A DNA stretch of 16,575 nt, from positions 1 through 16,575 of the forward strand of contig JAGQLF010000019.1 of assembly GCA_020429545.1 (NCBI GenBank), read 5' to 3'. Source of the stretch: Candidatus Dojkabacteria bacterium. Lineage in GTDB: Bacteria; Patescibacteriota; Dojkabacteria; J137. Every line of letters starts with the position of its first letter. Position 1 is the first letter of the stretch. The notes beneath the pieces were generated by a model that was given only the letters and a program-made list of their open reading frames with translations, had not been told where the DNA came from and searched no databases. This document shows positions 7,105-14,882 of this stretch, piece after piece. The position numbers were made by a program, and so were the translations under genes.

Positions 7105-7889
7105 GGATTACCAATAATCTGATCTTCTACTAACTTACTTTCAGAAATTTGTTCTTCTGTAAGAGGTTCAGGGTAAAGTTTATCTAAATAGTATTGTTTA
7201 ACTCTATCCTCATTTTGTTGAGCAAGTTCTTTTTGGATTTGAATAACTTCATCTTGTTCAATTTCTCTATATTGTTCTCCATCGTATATTAGCCATATGA
7301 AGTCTGTATTAATATCATTACTATCAATTGGTACGGCAATATCCTGATAACCATTTTTATCTATGTCAAAAAATATAGGTTTAAAGTCCTGTGTAAAGTA
7401 AAATTTAAGTTCATTAGCTTCTCCAAGGAATGTAAAAACATCACCTTCTTCTTTCCGGTAAATCTCTAAGGATAAACAGGATTTAAGATCTTGACTATCT
7501 AGTTTATTACAGCCACCAAAGTCATATGTGAAGAAAAGTACAATGTCTTCATATATTTTTATTGGATGTAGAATATTTTGATAATATATATATCCTGACA
7601 TGCTAGTTGATGGATCTTCATAATGAAAAAATTGGTAAAACTGATAGTAAGGATAGTATTTATCATTTGGACCTAAAAAAGCTACCATACTTTCATAATC
7701 GATATCATCATCGTAATATAGCTGATCAGGTTGATGTGATGAATACACAGCATCCATAACAAATTCTAAATCCTCATAGTACATATCATACTTAGTGACT
7801 ACATTATAAAGACTTATAGTACTTAGAATGCCCACAGCAAGTAAAAATACAAGTATTATCAATAATATATTTTTAATTCCTTTTTTCAT
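7101..7889 (-). CDS. Membrane-anchored extracytoplasmic protein with a DxDxNGxxD calcium-loop-like motif
   Basis: The 262-residue protein starts with a basic end and one hydrophobic segment (about residues 7-28), a signal anchor; there is no lipobox. The remainder is Tyr/Asp-rich and should lie outside the membrane. A segment near residue 175, FFDIDKNGYQDIAVP, matches the Asp-rich calcium loop seen in FG-GAP/VCBS or dockerin-like proteins. Two Cys (GGCNKLDSQDLKSC) could form a disulfide. I do not recognise the family. Its stop overlaps the stop of the convergent kinase gene by four bases. Its promoter region contains the same palindrome as that of the giant secreted protein, so the two are probably co-regulated. 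Confidence 0.75.
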   Translation of the reverse strand: MKKGIKNILLIILVFLLAVGILSTISLYNVVTKYDMYYEDLEFVMDAVYSSHQPDQLYYDDDIDYESMVAFLGPNDKYYPYYQFYQFFHYEDPSTSMSGYIYYQNILHPIKIYEDIVLFFTYDFGGCNKLDSQDLKSCLSLEIYRKEEGDVFTFLGEANELKFYFTQDFKPIFFDIDKNGYQDIAVPIDSNDINTDFIWLIYDGEQYREIEQDEVIQIQKELAQQNEDRVKQYYLDKLYPEPLTEEQISESKLVEDQIIGNP

Positions 7890-7906
7890 GCAAGAATAAT
7901 ACCTTA

Positions 7907-7912
7907 TTTATA
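7907..7912 (-). promoter_or_regulatory. Possible -10 element of the surface-protein gene at 7889
   Basis: TATAAA on the minus strand, 18 bases before the ATG. A TTGCAA inside the neighbouring palindrome sits 16 bases upstream and could serve as -35, so a protein bound at the palindrome would cover the promoter. Confidence 0.4.
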
Positions 7913-7919
7913 GGCTAAA

Positions 7920-7941
7920 AACATTGTATTGCAATACAAAT
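7920..7941 (-). promoter_or_regulatory. Palindromic operator, copy 1
   Basis: Contains the perfect 16-bp palindrome TTGTATTGCAATACAA (7924-7939). All 22 bases of this interval are identical to 14435-14456, before the giant secreted protein gene. It lies about 35 bases before the ATG at 7889, in the expected -35 region. A dimeric transcription factor site is the simplest reading; the regulator is unknown. Confidence 0.7.
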
Positions 7942-8011
7942 CCTTAAATATGAAAATCTAACAGAGAATATACAATATTATGACGTTATTAATGATTTAT
8001 AATTCATTAGT

Positions 8012-8713
8012 TTAGAATGATACTAAGCTTAGATCTAACTCTAAAGAAGATAAAATTCTATCTAGTTCTTGAATTTCTATATTAGAATCGAGTCTTCCTA
8101 CTAAAGATTTAGTTTGTGTATTAATTCGATATGCTAAATGATATGCATAAACATCGTTCTTTAACCATCTTTCTTTTGTATCTACAGATATATTACCATT
8201 ATTGAGTTCTTTCGCATTGATTAAGAAATCAATACCTAAGTAAGCATTGTTAAGGTAAGAAGGCTCATTCATCCAACTATCTCTTAATAGTATAAGCTTA
8301 TCACTCATCTTAAAAAGTTTTGTACCTTCAAGCTCTTCTTTATCAATGGTATATGCTGTGTTACTAAATGGTATTTGGCCTTGGATATCTTTTACGATTA
8401 ATACTATTAAGCTAAAGTCACCAGAAGGTGCAGTTAGGGAGACACAAAAGTTTTTTGTGTCTGGGTAGGTACACTCATCATCTATTCCTTCCGATACTTG
8501 CCAGTCAGTTGGAAGACTGAGCTTTATTCCATTTTTATTTATATATTCTAACCAATCAGATGGAATGCTAGTAGTATCTTCTATTGGAGTATTAGTATTT
8601 TCAGAGGTATTAGGCTTAAACTTGATAGTTGCAGTTATAATTAAAAGTGTACAACTTATGATACACACAAATATTATAAATCTTTTTGATACTCTAAGGT
8701 CAATTTTTCTCAT
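8012..8713 (-). CDS. Single-pass membrane-anchored extracytoplasmic protein
   Basis: The 233-residue protein has a basic N-terminus, one membrane segment (about residues 12-29), a Thr/Ser/Asn-rich linker (about 32-50) and a globular domain outside the membrane. That domain opens with WLEYINKNGIKLSLPTDWQV, a pattern shared with PsbP-like and similar small secreted domains (a strand, then 'P-x-x-W'). The resemblance is weak and I do not assign a function. A Cys pair (DECTYPDTKNFC) may form a disulfide. The gene starts nine bases after the stop of the 1888-residue protein and has no promoter of its own, so it is almost certainly the second gene of that operon. Like its partner it acts at the cell surface, perhaps as an anchor or accessory factor. 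Confidence 0.75.
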   Translation of the reverse strand: MRKIDLRVSKRFIIFVCIISCTLLIITATIKFKPNTSENTNTPIEDTTSIPSDWLEYINKNGIKLSLPTDWQVSEGIDDECTYPDTKNFCVSLTAPSGDFSLIVLIVKDIQGQIPFSNTAYTIDKEELEGTKLFKMSDKLILLRDSWMNEPSYLNNAYLGIDFLINAKELNNGNISVDTKERWLKNDVYAYHLAYRINTQTKSLVGRLDSNIEIQELDRILSSLELDLSLVSF

Positions 8714-8722
8714 TTTTAGAAT

Positions 8723-11700
8723 TTAATATGTTTTAGTAATATTATAAATAGTATTTTCGAGATCTACAGGATAGCTTGGTAAGTAATTTGCATCATAATC
8801 ACCTCCCAAGTATCCGAAATTATCCTGTAACTGAGGATCAATTGCAACACCATTAAGAAAGAGTCCAAAGTGTAGATGATGTGCACCTTTAAATCCAGTA
8901 TTACTCATTGTAAAGATAAATGAACCTCTTGTTACTCTCGTACCTTGTACATTGGGATATAACTGATTTTCACCATGTAAATATCTAGTCCTATATCCAT
9001 TTGCGTGCTTTACATCAGTATATTGTCCACCAAATTGATCAACAGATACGAGCGCAATCTCTCCATCTGCCACAGCGTTTACCTGACATAAATCGCCTTT
9101 CTCAAAAGCTCTTATATCAATGCCATCATGGTTATCCATAAGATCAGGATGATTTCTAAAGCCAAAGTCATCATGTCCAAATGGTCCAGAGTAAACAATA
9201 TCTGCACCTATGCAATCTGAGTCAACAGAGATTGGATGAATACTTCCACCTAAAAAGTCTTTCTTACACCCATCTCCATATATTGAATATCCAACAGGAC
9301 AAGGAGGTTCTTCACAAGATTTACTTGTATTATTCCATACTTGTCCTACTTCACAAGAGCTTGTTCCACAGATCCACAACCCTCCTTCAAAATCTTGACA
9401 AAGCCTTCCGCTGTTTGGATCAACATGAACCCCACCTGCTGGAAATCCCCATTTACTTCTTGTGCCTTTTTGTCCGTTTTCATCTCCCCATTTTTCATAC
9501 TGATCAAATATATTACCATATACTGCCCACGTAGAGTTGTATTTATTATTATGATAAATTCCTCCACGCTCATACATTTGGTATGTGCCTTTTGTTCCTT
9601 GCGGAGATTTAGCTGCTTCAGCAGGATATTGCATTGTAGGTATACCTAGTAGATCACATTCACTAGATCCTGCAAGATCATCATAGAATGCAGCTCTATA
9701 GTAGTCTTTTTGAAGTATATATACAAAATCTCCTATCCTATCGCTAAAATATATATCACCTATAAAACTACCATTAGATTTATGAACTTCGTACTTTTCA
9801 TGACCACAGTAACTGGTAAAGTTACTATATAAATAGTCTTTATCTGTTTGAATTTTAATTGGAAATAAATATCTAGAATATGTTTCAGCGGAAATTGCAA
9901 AAAATGCAGATTTCTCATAAAAATATATATTTCTCAATTCGGTATTTAGCTTTTCTTGCTCAGTCTTATTGATTGTAAAGAAGTGTTTTTGAGGATTGCT
10001 TCTTATATATCTCTCAACTGGGTCTGTAAAAATCTCCTCTATTGGATATGTGTAAAAGGCAACCTTTTCATAAGTCCAATTATTGGACATATTATTTATA
10101 ACGTTACTTTTTTCTTTGTCATTGATAGTATAAAAGTGTCCTAATCCTGTTGGACTCCAAAATCGATATACAGGCAGGGTGCCTGCTGGGTATGTCACTC
10201 CTTCTACTTCATTTCCATCTTCATCCAATATAGGTTCATATGCATAAAAAGCTACTTTTTCATAAGTCCAATTACTGGACATATTATTTATAACTTTATT
10301 TTTTTCTTCCTCACTAATTGTATAAAAATGCCCACCATCTACAGGACTATAGAATCTATATACTGGCTTCAATTTACTCCATTCGATTTTGTTACTATCC
10401 CCATATCCAAAATCCCCTAGCTCACTTAACCCTAAAATAACTGGACTATCAATCTCTCCATACTGGAACAATAACTCTGGGTCTATTGGATAAGTTGATC
10501 CATCTTCATTGTATCTATGAGTTTCAAAGTGCAAGTGACAACCTTTTGGTTCATAAACACTCTCTTCATTTCCTCTAACATAACCCGTGTTTCCACTTGT
10601 ACCAATTGCTTGGCCCTGAGCAACATTTTGACCTGGTACAACATAAACTTCATCTAAATGCCAATATCTTGTTTGAAATTTATAAACCTCTCCAGTTTCT
10701 GGGTCTGGATTAGATTGATGTTCAATAACTACATAATTAGCAGGTGTTTCTGGAGTACTGTCGTTCCCAAGCGTAACTCCCTCTGTAGATGTGTAAAGAA
10801 CAACTCCATCTGCTGCTGCATACAATTCTGTGCCACAATATAGTCCATAATCAATTCCTGTATGGTATGTTCCATCTCTTTCTCCAAAATCACTAGTTAT
10901 ATCTATATCATAATAATCTCCATTTGGATCGGTTCCTGGATCATCGTAAGGTCTTATAAATTCAACATAGTCTATCCAGTTATAAACTTGTCCATCTTTA
11001 GTTACACAAATAAAAGAGTCTGGGACCCAACCAGATCTTCCATCTAATGTTAGAACCTGTAACCAACCATTACCTTTTGTACTTGGTAGCTCTTCAAGAA
11101 TATATATTTCTTGGTTTAAGCTTAAATATTCAATTATATTACTGTCCCAACTTGGATTTGTTCGCATCTCTGTTCTCCTTGCATCACAAACAAATGCTTT
11201 TTCTCTGTATGTATCATTAGTTACTAAGTTTGGTAGAGTAGTGCTTAAATCTTTTTCACAATTTAAATTCTCAATATTTACCCAACCAATTGTATTAGGT
11301 TTAAATAAAACCTGTGCGTAATCGTTATTATAGTTAAATGCATAAACTGTTGAATCTTTTGCAAGAACTACTTGAGTATCACCATTTGGAGCAATTAATA
11401 AATCTGATTCAGATTTAAGTGTACAAGTAACAGGTGCGTATTCTCCCCAACCAAAATCATCGTTATTTGTGTAATATCCTAAAACGCCTCCAGAATTATC
11501 ATCAGTTGGCAAATCTTTTATCTCTACATTAATTTTGTAAGTTTGAACTCCCTGTGTTGCAAACCAAGTTACACCTTCATGCACTGCATCTAATTCTAAA
11601 ATATAGTTTCCAGGTTTGTCTGGAGAAAGCACATTTAATCTTGCATTGTCATAAGTTGAATTATTTGAAACCATATTTAAAAGATGAGCTCTGTTTCCAT

Positions 11701-14389
11701 TCCAAACGTAATAACTTCCAGTATCTACATTAAACCAATGGTAAGAAAGATTAGTTGGATTAACAATATTCCCTTCCGGATACCAAGGTATTGTTCCACT
11801 ATTTTTTGCATCAAAAACTAAAATTACTTCTTGATATGTATATAAATCATTTGGAAATGTATTTAGAGAATAGGTAGAGATAATATTTGCGTTTGTTATG
11901 TAATCATCATTTATGTATTCAATTCCGTATTTTAAATCCACAATTCCAGAACCGGTATTGTCTGGATTTTTAATTAAAATATCATCTTTAACTGTACTAG
12001 AAATATTTCCTGCCTCGTCTTTAAATCTAACAAATATAGTTGCTAAACCTTCATTTATTCCTAAATCAATATTATTTAATTCTAATGAATCAGAACCCGT
12101 TTCACTAAACTCACTCCAACTTGCTCCATCTATACTATATGAATAGTAAATTGGATTATCAGAGTTATTAGAATCTTGTGAAATTAATACATTTACAATA
12201 CTTGATTCTGCTGAACTTGTTTGTCCGTTATTAATCAAAACACTACCAGTTGGTGCTTTTGTATCTAAGATTATTTGATCACAAGAAAGAGGAGATATAT
12301 TACCTAATTGGTCTTTTACCTCTACACAAATTTCTTTTAAACCATCTACAGAACCATTCATTAAATAGTCTGGAAATACTTGAGTTTGCCCCAAATCCTC
12401 ATTCCAACTTATCCACTCAGACTGTTTTGATTGATTAGTATTTAAATCGCTATAAGTATATCTAACATAATTTTCTAAAGATGCATCAGCAGTTTCAATT
12501 GTTACACTCTTTTTAATTAAATCTTTTGTTGTGTACTTATCATTATTATTAATTACTATTATTGATTTTGGATTTCTTATTATTAATGTTGCTTGACCAA
12601 CTTCTCGTCTTTGGCTACCAATACTATTTATATATGTAACTCTGGTTAGTGTTCTTAGTAAATGACCAGATTTTAATTCAGAATTATTTTCAACTTCACC
12701 ATTAACTAATAAAGTTATTTTTGTATTTTTATCTACATCTCCTAGGTTTAATTGAATAAATTTAACTCCATCTGTATTTATTGTTAGATCATTTTTTGAA
12801 GTCACACCATCTATTTGAACATTTAATCCTTCTAGATCTAACTTTAAGTATTCAGGATAAAAGAACTTTAGAACTAAATCATTTGTTGGAACTTTTGTTG
12901 GTACTTTTGTTTCAATTTTTAAACTAACAGGAAATCCTTTATTTGTATTAGTTGAGCTAACCCATTCATTTGTTTTTTGATTAAATACAGTTGTTTTTGT
13001 TGTTACTTTTTCAGTTTGAACAACTTTGTTGTCAATTTCTTCTGAAACACCAACTCGTTCATCTTCAGTTGAATTCCAATTTCCATTGATACTTACGTCA
13101 TTATTTAAGTTATCTTTAGCAAGTAGCTCTGAATTATCTATATATGTATCTTTAACTAAAGCAGTATATTCAAATTCAATTTCTTCGTTTGGCGAAAGAC
13201 TGTTAATTTCCCAGACAAGACTAGTTGTCCCATCTTCATTCTCTATAATACTAGCTGGCTCAACTATGCTTGAAACAAATTCTGTTCCATTAGGTAGAGT
13301 GTCAGTTATTAAAACTGAATTGTAAGAATAAAATTGCGAAGTTTTTCCACTTATTTGATAGGTAACAAAATCGCCTGGATTTACAATATTTTTATCCGCT
13401 GATTTATTTATCTTTATATATTTTGCAGTAATAACATCTTGCTTAGATAAATTTACAGATACTAATTCATCATTAACTTCATATTTAGCACTAACATCTG
13501 TATTAATATTTAATTTATCATTTTCATTAACAACCTCCCCATTTGATTTAGCATAAGGAACACCAATTTTGTAAGATATATCTATTGGATTTTCATAATT
13601 ATCTTTTTTTAATTGATCAATAATCCATTGTAAAAAGGTTTTTCCACTTTCTTGTTCTTCTGCATTAAACTCAAAGTTTGCAGGATCATCAATATTATTT
13701 ATTAAATCCTCACTATTCCATTCAAATTCAATTCCATCGTCTAATATTTCTGTGACAATTACATCATCTTCACTACTGCTATCAATCTCAGTATTATTTT
13801 TTATTATAATATTTCTATCTACAGAATCTTCTCCAACTAAAACGCTTCTCTTTACATCGGTTTCAATTCTTAAGCCTGCTATTTTTGTGTTAACTAAGAT
13901 ATCTTCAAAAATATCTTCTACAAATATTGGACTATGAGATGCTTTTGCCGAAATGTTAAATTCTACATTGTCATCTATTGAAAACTGAGACTCTCCTGCA
14001 AACTTTAATCTTGCAGAAACCACAAATTCTTCATTTGGCAGCAAATCGGCAATATTTTCCCAAGATACTAGCTCATTAGTTTTTTTAGTTGGTTTAACTA
14101 ATTCATTTTCTTTAGGTTCTATTGCTGCATCAAAACTTACTCCATTAGGTAGATTCAGATCTATTTCTAAATTATAAATTCTTATATCTGTAGTATTTTT
14201 TACTTTTATTAAAATAGTGCCAGTTGCGCCAAGTAAAGGCTCTTCGATAAATTCTGATGATAAATCAATTAAATCTGATTCGATTAAATTATCTGCAGCA
14301 CTTACTGTTTGAATAAGTGGACCAAATGACGAAGTAAAAGAGAACAGAAGAATTAAAAAAATCTTTGTTATGTTTTTAGTAATTTTCAT
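8723..14389 (-). CDS. Giant secreted cell-surface protein with two M23 peptidase domains, SH3b, DUF11/Ig, DUF5648 and LGFP-like repeats
   Basis: 1888 residues with a signal peptide (cleavage near 31-32, VSA-A). DUF11-like stalk domains occupy about 40-600 (clear core 325-425, ADKNIVNPGDFVTYQ). Ig-like regions follow to about 820, then an NBR1/CARDB-like domain (820-958, LSYHWF) and two SH3b domains (984-1060, 1065-1130). The first M23 metallopeptidase has H1176/D1180 (HTGIDYG), H1244 and HLHFE (H1285, H1287). Three DUF5648 repeats follow (1338-1500, VYRFYSPVDGGHFYTI), then an LGFP-like segment (1594-1675) and a Cys-rich linker. The second M23 domain has H1754/D1758 (HDGIDI), H1805 and HHLHFG (H1838, H1840). 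Both peptidases keep the zinc ligands, so both should cut peptidoglycan peptides outside the cell. No sortase motif or C-terminal anchor is seen. It heads an operon with the gene at 8713 and follows the second palindromic operator. Confidence 0.93.
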   Translation of the reverse strand: MKITKNITKIFLILLFSFTSSFGPLIQTVSAADNLIESDLIDLSSEFIEEPLLGATGTILIKVKNTTDIRIYNLEIDLNLPNGVSFDAAIEPKENELVKPTKKTNELVSWENIADLLPNEEFVVSARLKFAGESQFSIDDNVEFNISAKASHSPIFVEDIFEDILVNTKIAGLRIETDVKRSVLVGEDSVDRNIIIKNNTEIDSSSEDDVIVTEILDDGIEFEWNSEDLINNIDDPANFEFNAEEQESGKTFLQWIIDQLKKDNYENPIDISYKIGVPYAKSNGEVVNENDKLNINTDVSAKYEVNDELVSVNLSKQDVITAKYIKINKSADKNIVNPGDFVTYQISGKTSQFYSYNSVLITDTLPNGTEFVSSIVEPASIIENEDGTTSLVWEINSLSPNEEIEFEYTALVKDTYIDNSELLAKDNLNNDVSINGNWNSTEDERVGVSEEIDNKVVQTEKVTTKTTVFNQKTNEWVSSTNTNKGFPVSLKIETKVPTKVPTNDLVLKFFYPEYLKLDLEGLNVQIDGVTSKNDLTINTDGVKFIQLNLGDVDKNTKITLLVNGEVENNSELKSGHLLRTLTRVTYINSIGSQRREVGQATLIIRNPKSIIVINNNDKYTTKDLIKKSVTIETADASLENYVRYTYSDLNTNQSKQSEWISWNEDLGQTQVFPDYLMNGSVDGLKEICVEVKDQLGNISPLSCDQIILDTKAPTGSVLINNGQTSSAESSIVNVLISQDSNNSDNPIYYSYSIDGASWSEFSETGSDSLELNNIDLGINEGLATIFVRFKDEAGNISSTVKDDILIKNPDNTGSGIVDLKYGIEYINDDYITNANIISTYSLNTFPNDLYTYQEVILVFDAKNSGTIPWYPEGNIVNPTNLSYHWFNVDTGSYYVWNGNRAHLLNMVSNNSTYDNARLNVLSPDKPGNYILELDAVHEGVTWFATQGVQTYKINVEIKDLPTDDNSGGVLGYYTNNDDFGWGEYAPVTCTLKSESDLLIAPNGDTQVVLAKDSTVYAFNYNNDYAQVLFKPNTIGWVNIENLNCEKDLSTTLPNLVTNDTYREKAFVCDARRTEMRTNPSWDSNIIEYLSLNQEIYILEELPSTKGNGWLQVLTLDGRSGWVPDSFICVTKDGQVYNWIDYVEFIRPYDDPGTDPNGDYYDIDITSDFGERDGTYHTGIDYGLYCGTELYAAADGVVLYTSTEGVTLGNDSTPETPANYVVIEHQSNPDPETGEVYKFQTRYWHLDEVYVVPGQNVAQGQAIGTSGNTGYVRGNEESVYEPKGCHLHFETHRYNEDGSTYPIDPELLFQYGEIDSPVILGLSELGDFGYGDSNKIEWSKLKPVYRFYSPVDGGHFYTISEEEKNKVINNMSSNWTYEKVAFYAYEPILDEDGNEVEGVTYPAGTLPVYRFWSPTGLGHFYTINDKEKSNVINNMSNNWTYEKVAFYTYPIEEIFTDPVERYIRSNPQKHFFTINKTEQEKLNTELRNIYFYEKSAFFAISAETYSRYLFPIKIQTDKDYLYSNFTSYCGHEKYEVHKSNGSFIGDIYFSDRIGDFVYILQKDYYRAAFYDDLAGSSECDLLGIPTMQYPAEAAKSPQGTKGTYQMYERGGIYHNNKYNSTWAVYGNIFDQYEKWGDENGQKGTRSKWGFPAGGVHVDPNSGRLCQDFEGGLWICGTSSCEVGQVWNNTSKSCEEPPCPVGYSIYGDGCKKDFLGGSIHPISVDSDCIGADIVYSGPFGHDDFGFRNHPDLMDNHDGIDIRAFEKGDLCQVNAVADGEIALVSVDQFGGQYTDVKHANGYRTRYLHGENQLYPNVQGTRVTRGSFIFTMSNTGFKGAHHLHFGLFLNGVAIDPQLQDNFGYLGGDYDANYLPSYPVDLENTIYNITKTY
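10036..10335 (-). repeat. Tandem DNA repeat encoding adjacent DUF5648 units
   Basis: Two units offset by 192 bases (64 codons) are strongly similar at DNA level. Matching blocks begin at 10069 and 10261 (CATAAGTCCAATTA, then TGGACATATTATTTATAAC). They encode FYTI...EK..VINNMS.NWTYEKVAFY twice, a recent in-frame duplication within the giant protein. A third unit at about 9895-10030 is much more diverged. Confidence 0.75.
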
Positions 14390-14410
14390 TTATATACAAT
14401 AAATGAATGA

Positions 14411-14416
14411 AGTATA
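14411..14416 (-). promoter_or_regulatory. Possible -10 element of the giant surface protein operon
   Basis: TATACT on the minus strand, 22 bases before the ATG at 14389. No clear -35 hexamer is seen. The palindrome would be centred near -42 relative to the expected start, where activators often bind. Confidence 0.4.
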
Positions 14417-14434
14417 AACAAACTTTTAAATATT

Positions 14435-14456
14435 AACATTGTATTGCAATACAAAT
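14435..14456 (-). promoter_or_regulatory. Palindromic operator, copy 2
   Basis: Second copy of the 22-base block, with the perfect palindrome TTGTATTGCAATACAA at 14439-14454. It lies about 50 bases before the ATG of the 1888-residue protein. The matching context before two surface-protein transcription units is the evidence for a shared regulator. Confidence 0.7.
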
Positions 14457-14711
14457 TTCTGAAAAATTAGAAATGATAAATTAAAAGTTAAAAATATAAT
14501 TTATAAATAATAAAAAATAATTTTAAGATAGACTTTTTTCAGAAACTACGAGCCTAGAAATCCTGATCTATAGAGATGAAAGACGTGGCAGTCCTCCGTA
14601 CATTATTAGATAATATTACCCGCCGACGAACGATGGCTACCTTCCTTTATGTTAAATTCTTAAATATTTATTAGAAACTTCAGGCTATAGAGTCATTCTA
14701 CAGTTAATTAT
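14457..14711. other. Non-coding intergenic region: AT island followed by a more GC-rich block
   Basis: No convincing gene lies here. Bases 14457-14530 are nearly pure A/T and could act as an UP-like or curved element upstream of the operator. Bases 14540-14650 are visibly richer in G/C (GAAAGACGTGGCAGTCC, CCCGCCGACGAACG) and resemble a decayed intergenic repeat of the 'CGTGGCAATCC' kind found in many bacteria. That resemblance is from memory and tentative. The direction of any promoter here is unclear. Confidence 0.4.
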
Positions 14712-14852
14712 TTCGTACTTTCGTAGGCACACCTGCCTGGCGGCAGACAGGAAAGTACTGCAAAAAGCCTTGGGGTAAAAGATCGCGTTGCAAGGTTATA
14801 CCTTAGAGTGTCACTTACTAGCTCTATTTTACCCCAAACCCCACGTGCTAGT
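14712..14852 (+). repeat. Structured intergenic repeat, copy 1 (upstream of photolyase)
   Basis: Homologous to 16320-16442. Shared blocks are a 29-base right flank of hairpin I (14752-14780 against 16340-16368) and a 20-base end block (14827-14846 against 16417-16436) followed by CTAGT. Hairpin I pairs GTACTTTC (14715-14722) with GAAAGTAC (14751-14758). Stem II pairs TTGGGGTAAAA (14770-14780) with TTTTACCCCAA (14827-14837) around a 46-base loop. It ends 30 bases before the photolyase start. It is a MITE/REP-like element or a structured RNA; no ORF is inside. Confidence 0.8.
14731..14750. repeat. Short GC-rich insertion inside hairpin I of repeat copy 1
   Basis: Twenty bases absent from copy 2, splitting the hairpin loop. 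The sequence (CCTGCCTGGCGGCAGACAGG including the next base) is an imperfect palindrome, far richer in GC than the surroundings. Removing it restores a near-perfect hairpin like that of copy 2. Similar CCTGCC/GGCAG repeats are scattered in some CPR genomes (from memory). Confidence 0.6.
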
Positions 14853-14882
14853 TCAAATTCTGTGCAAATGATAAACTAGCTT

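Noticed and set aside
7924..7939. BlaI/CopY-type operator (TACA-N2-TGTA)
   Set aside because: The half-sites here point the other way (TTGTAT...ATACAA), and no BlaI-like gene is in the window.
7990..8009. Inverted repeat TAATGA/TCATTA as terminator of the 14389-8012 operon
   Set aside because: Only six A/T-rich pairs and no T-run after it on the minus strand.
9181..9649. Plus-strand open frames opposite the giant protein
   Set aside because: They lie antisense to strongly recognisable M23 and LGFP-like coding sequence, and their translations show no domain or signal.
14827..14846. Telomere-like or G-quadruplex sequence (GGGGTTTGGGG on the minus strand)
   Set aside because: Only two G tracts at one place; better explained as the arm of stem II and its flank.
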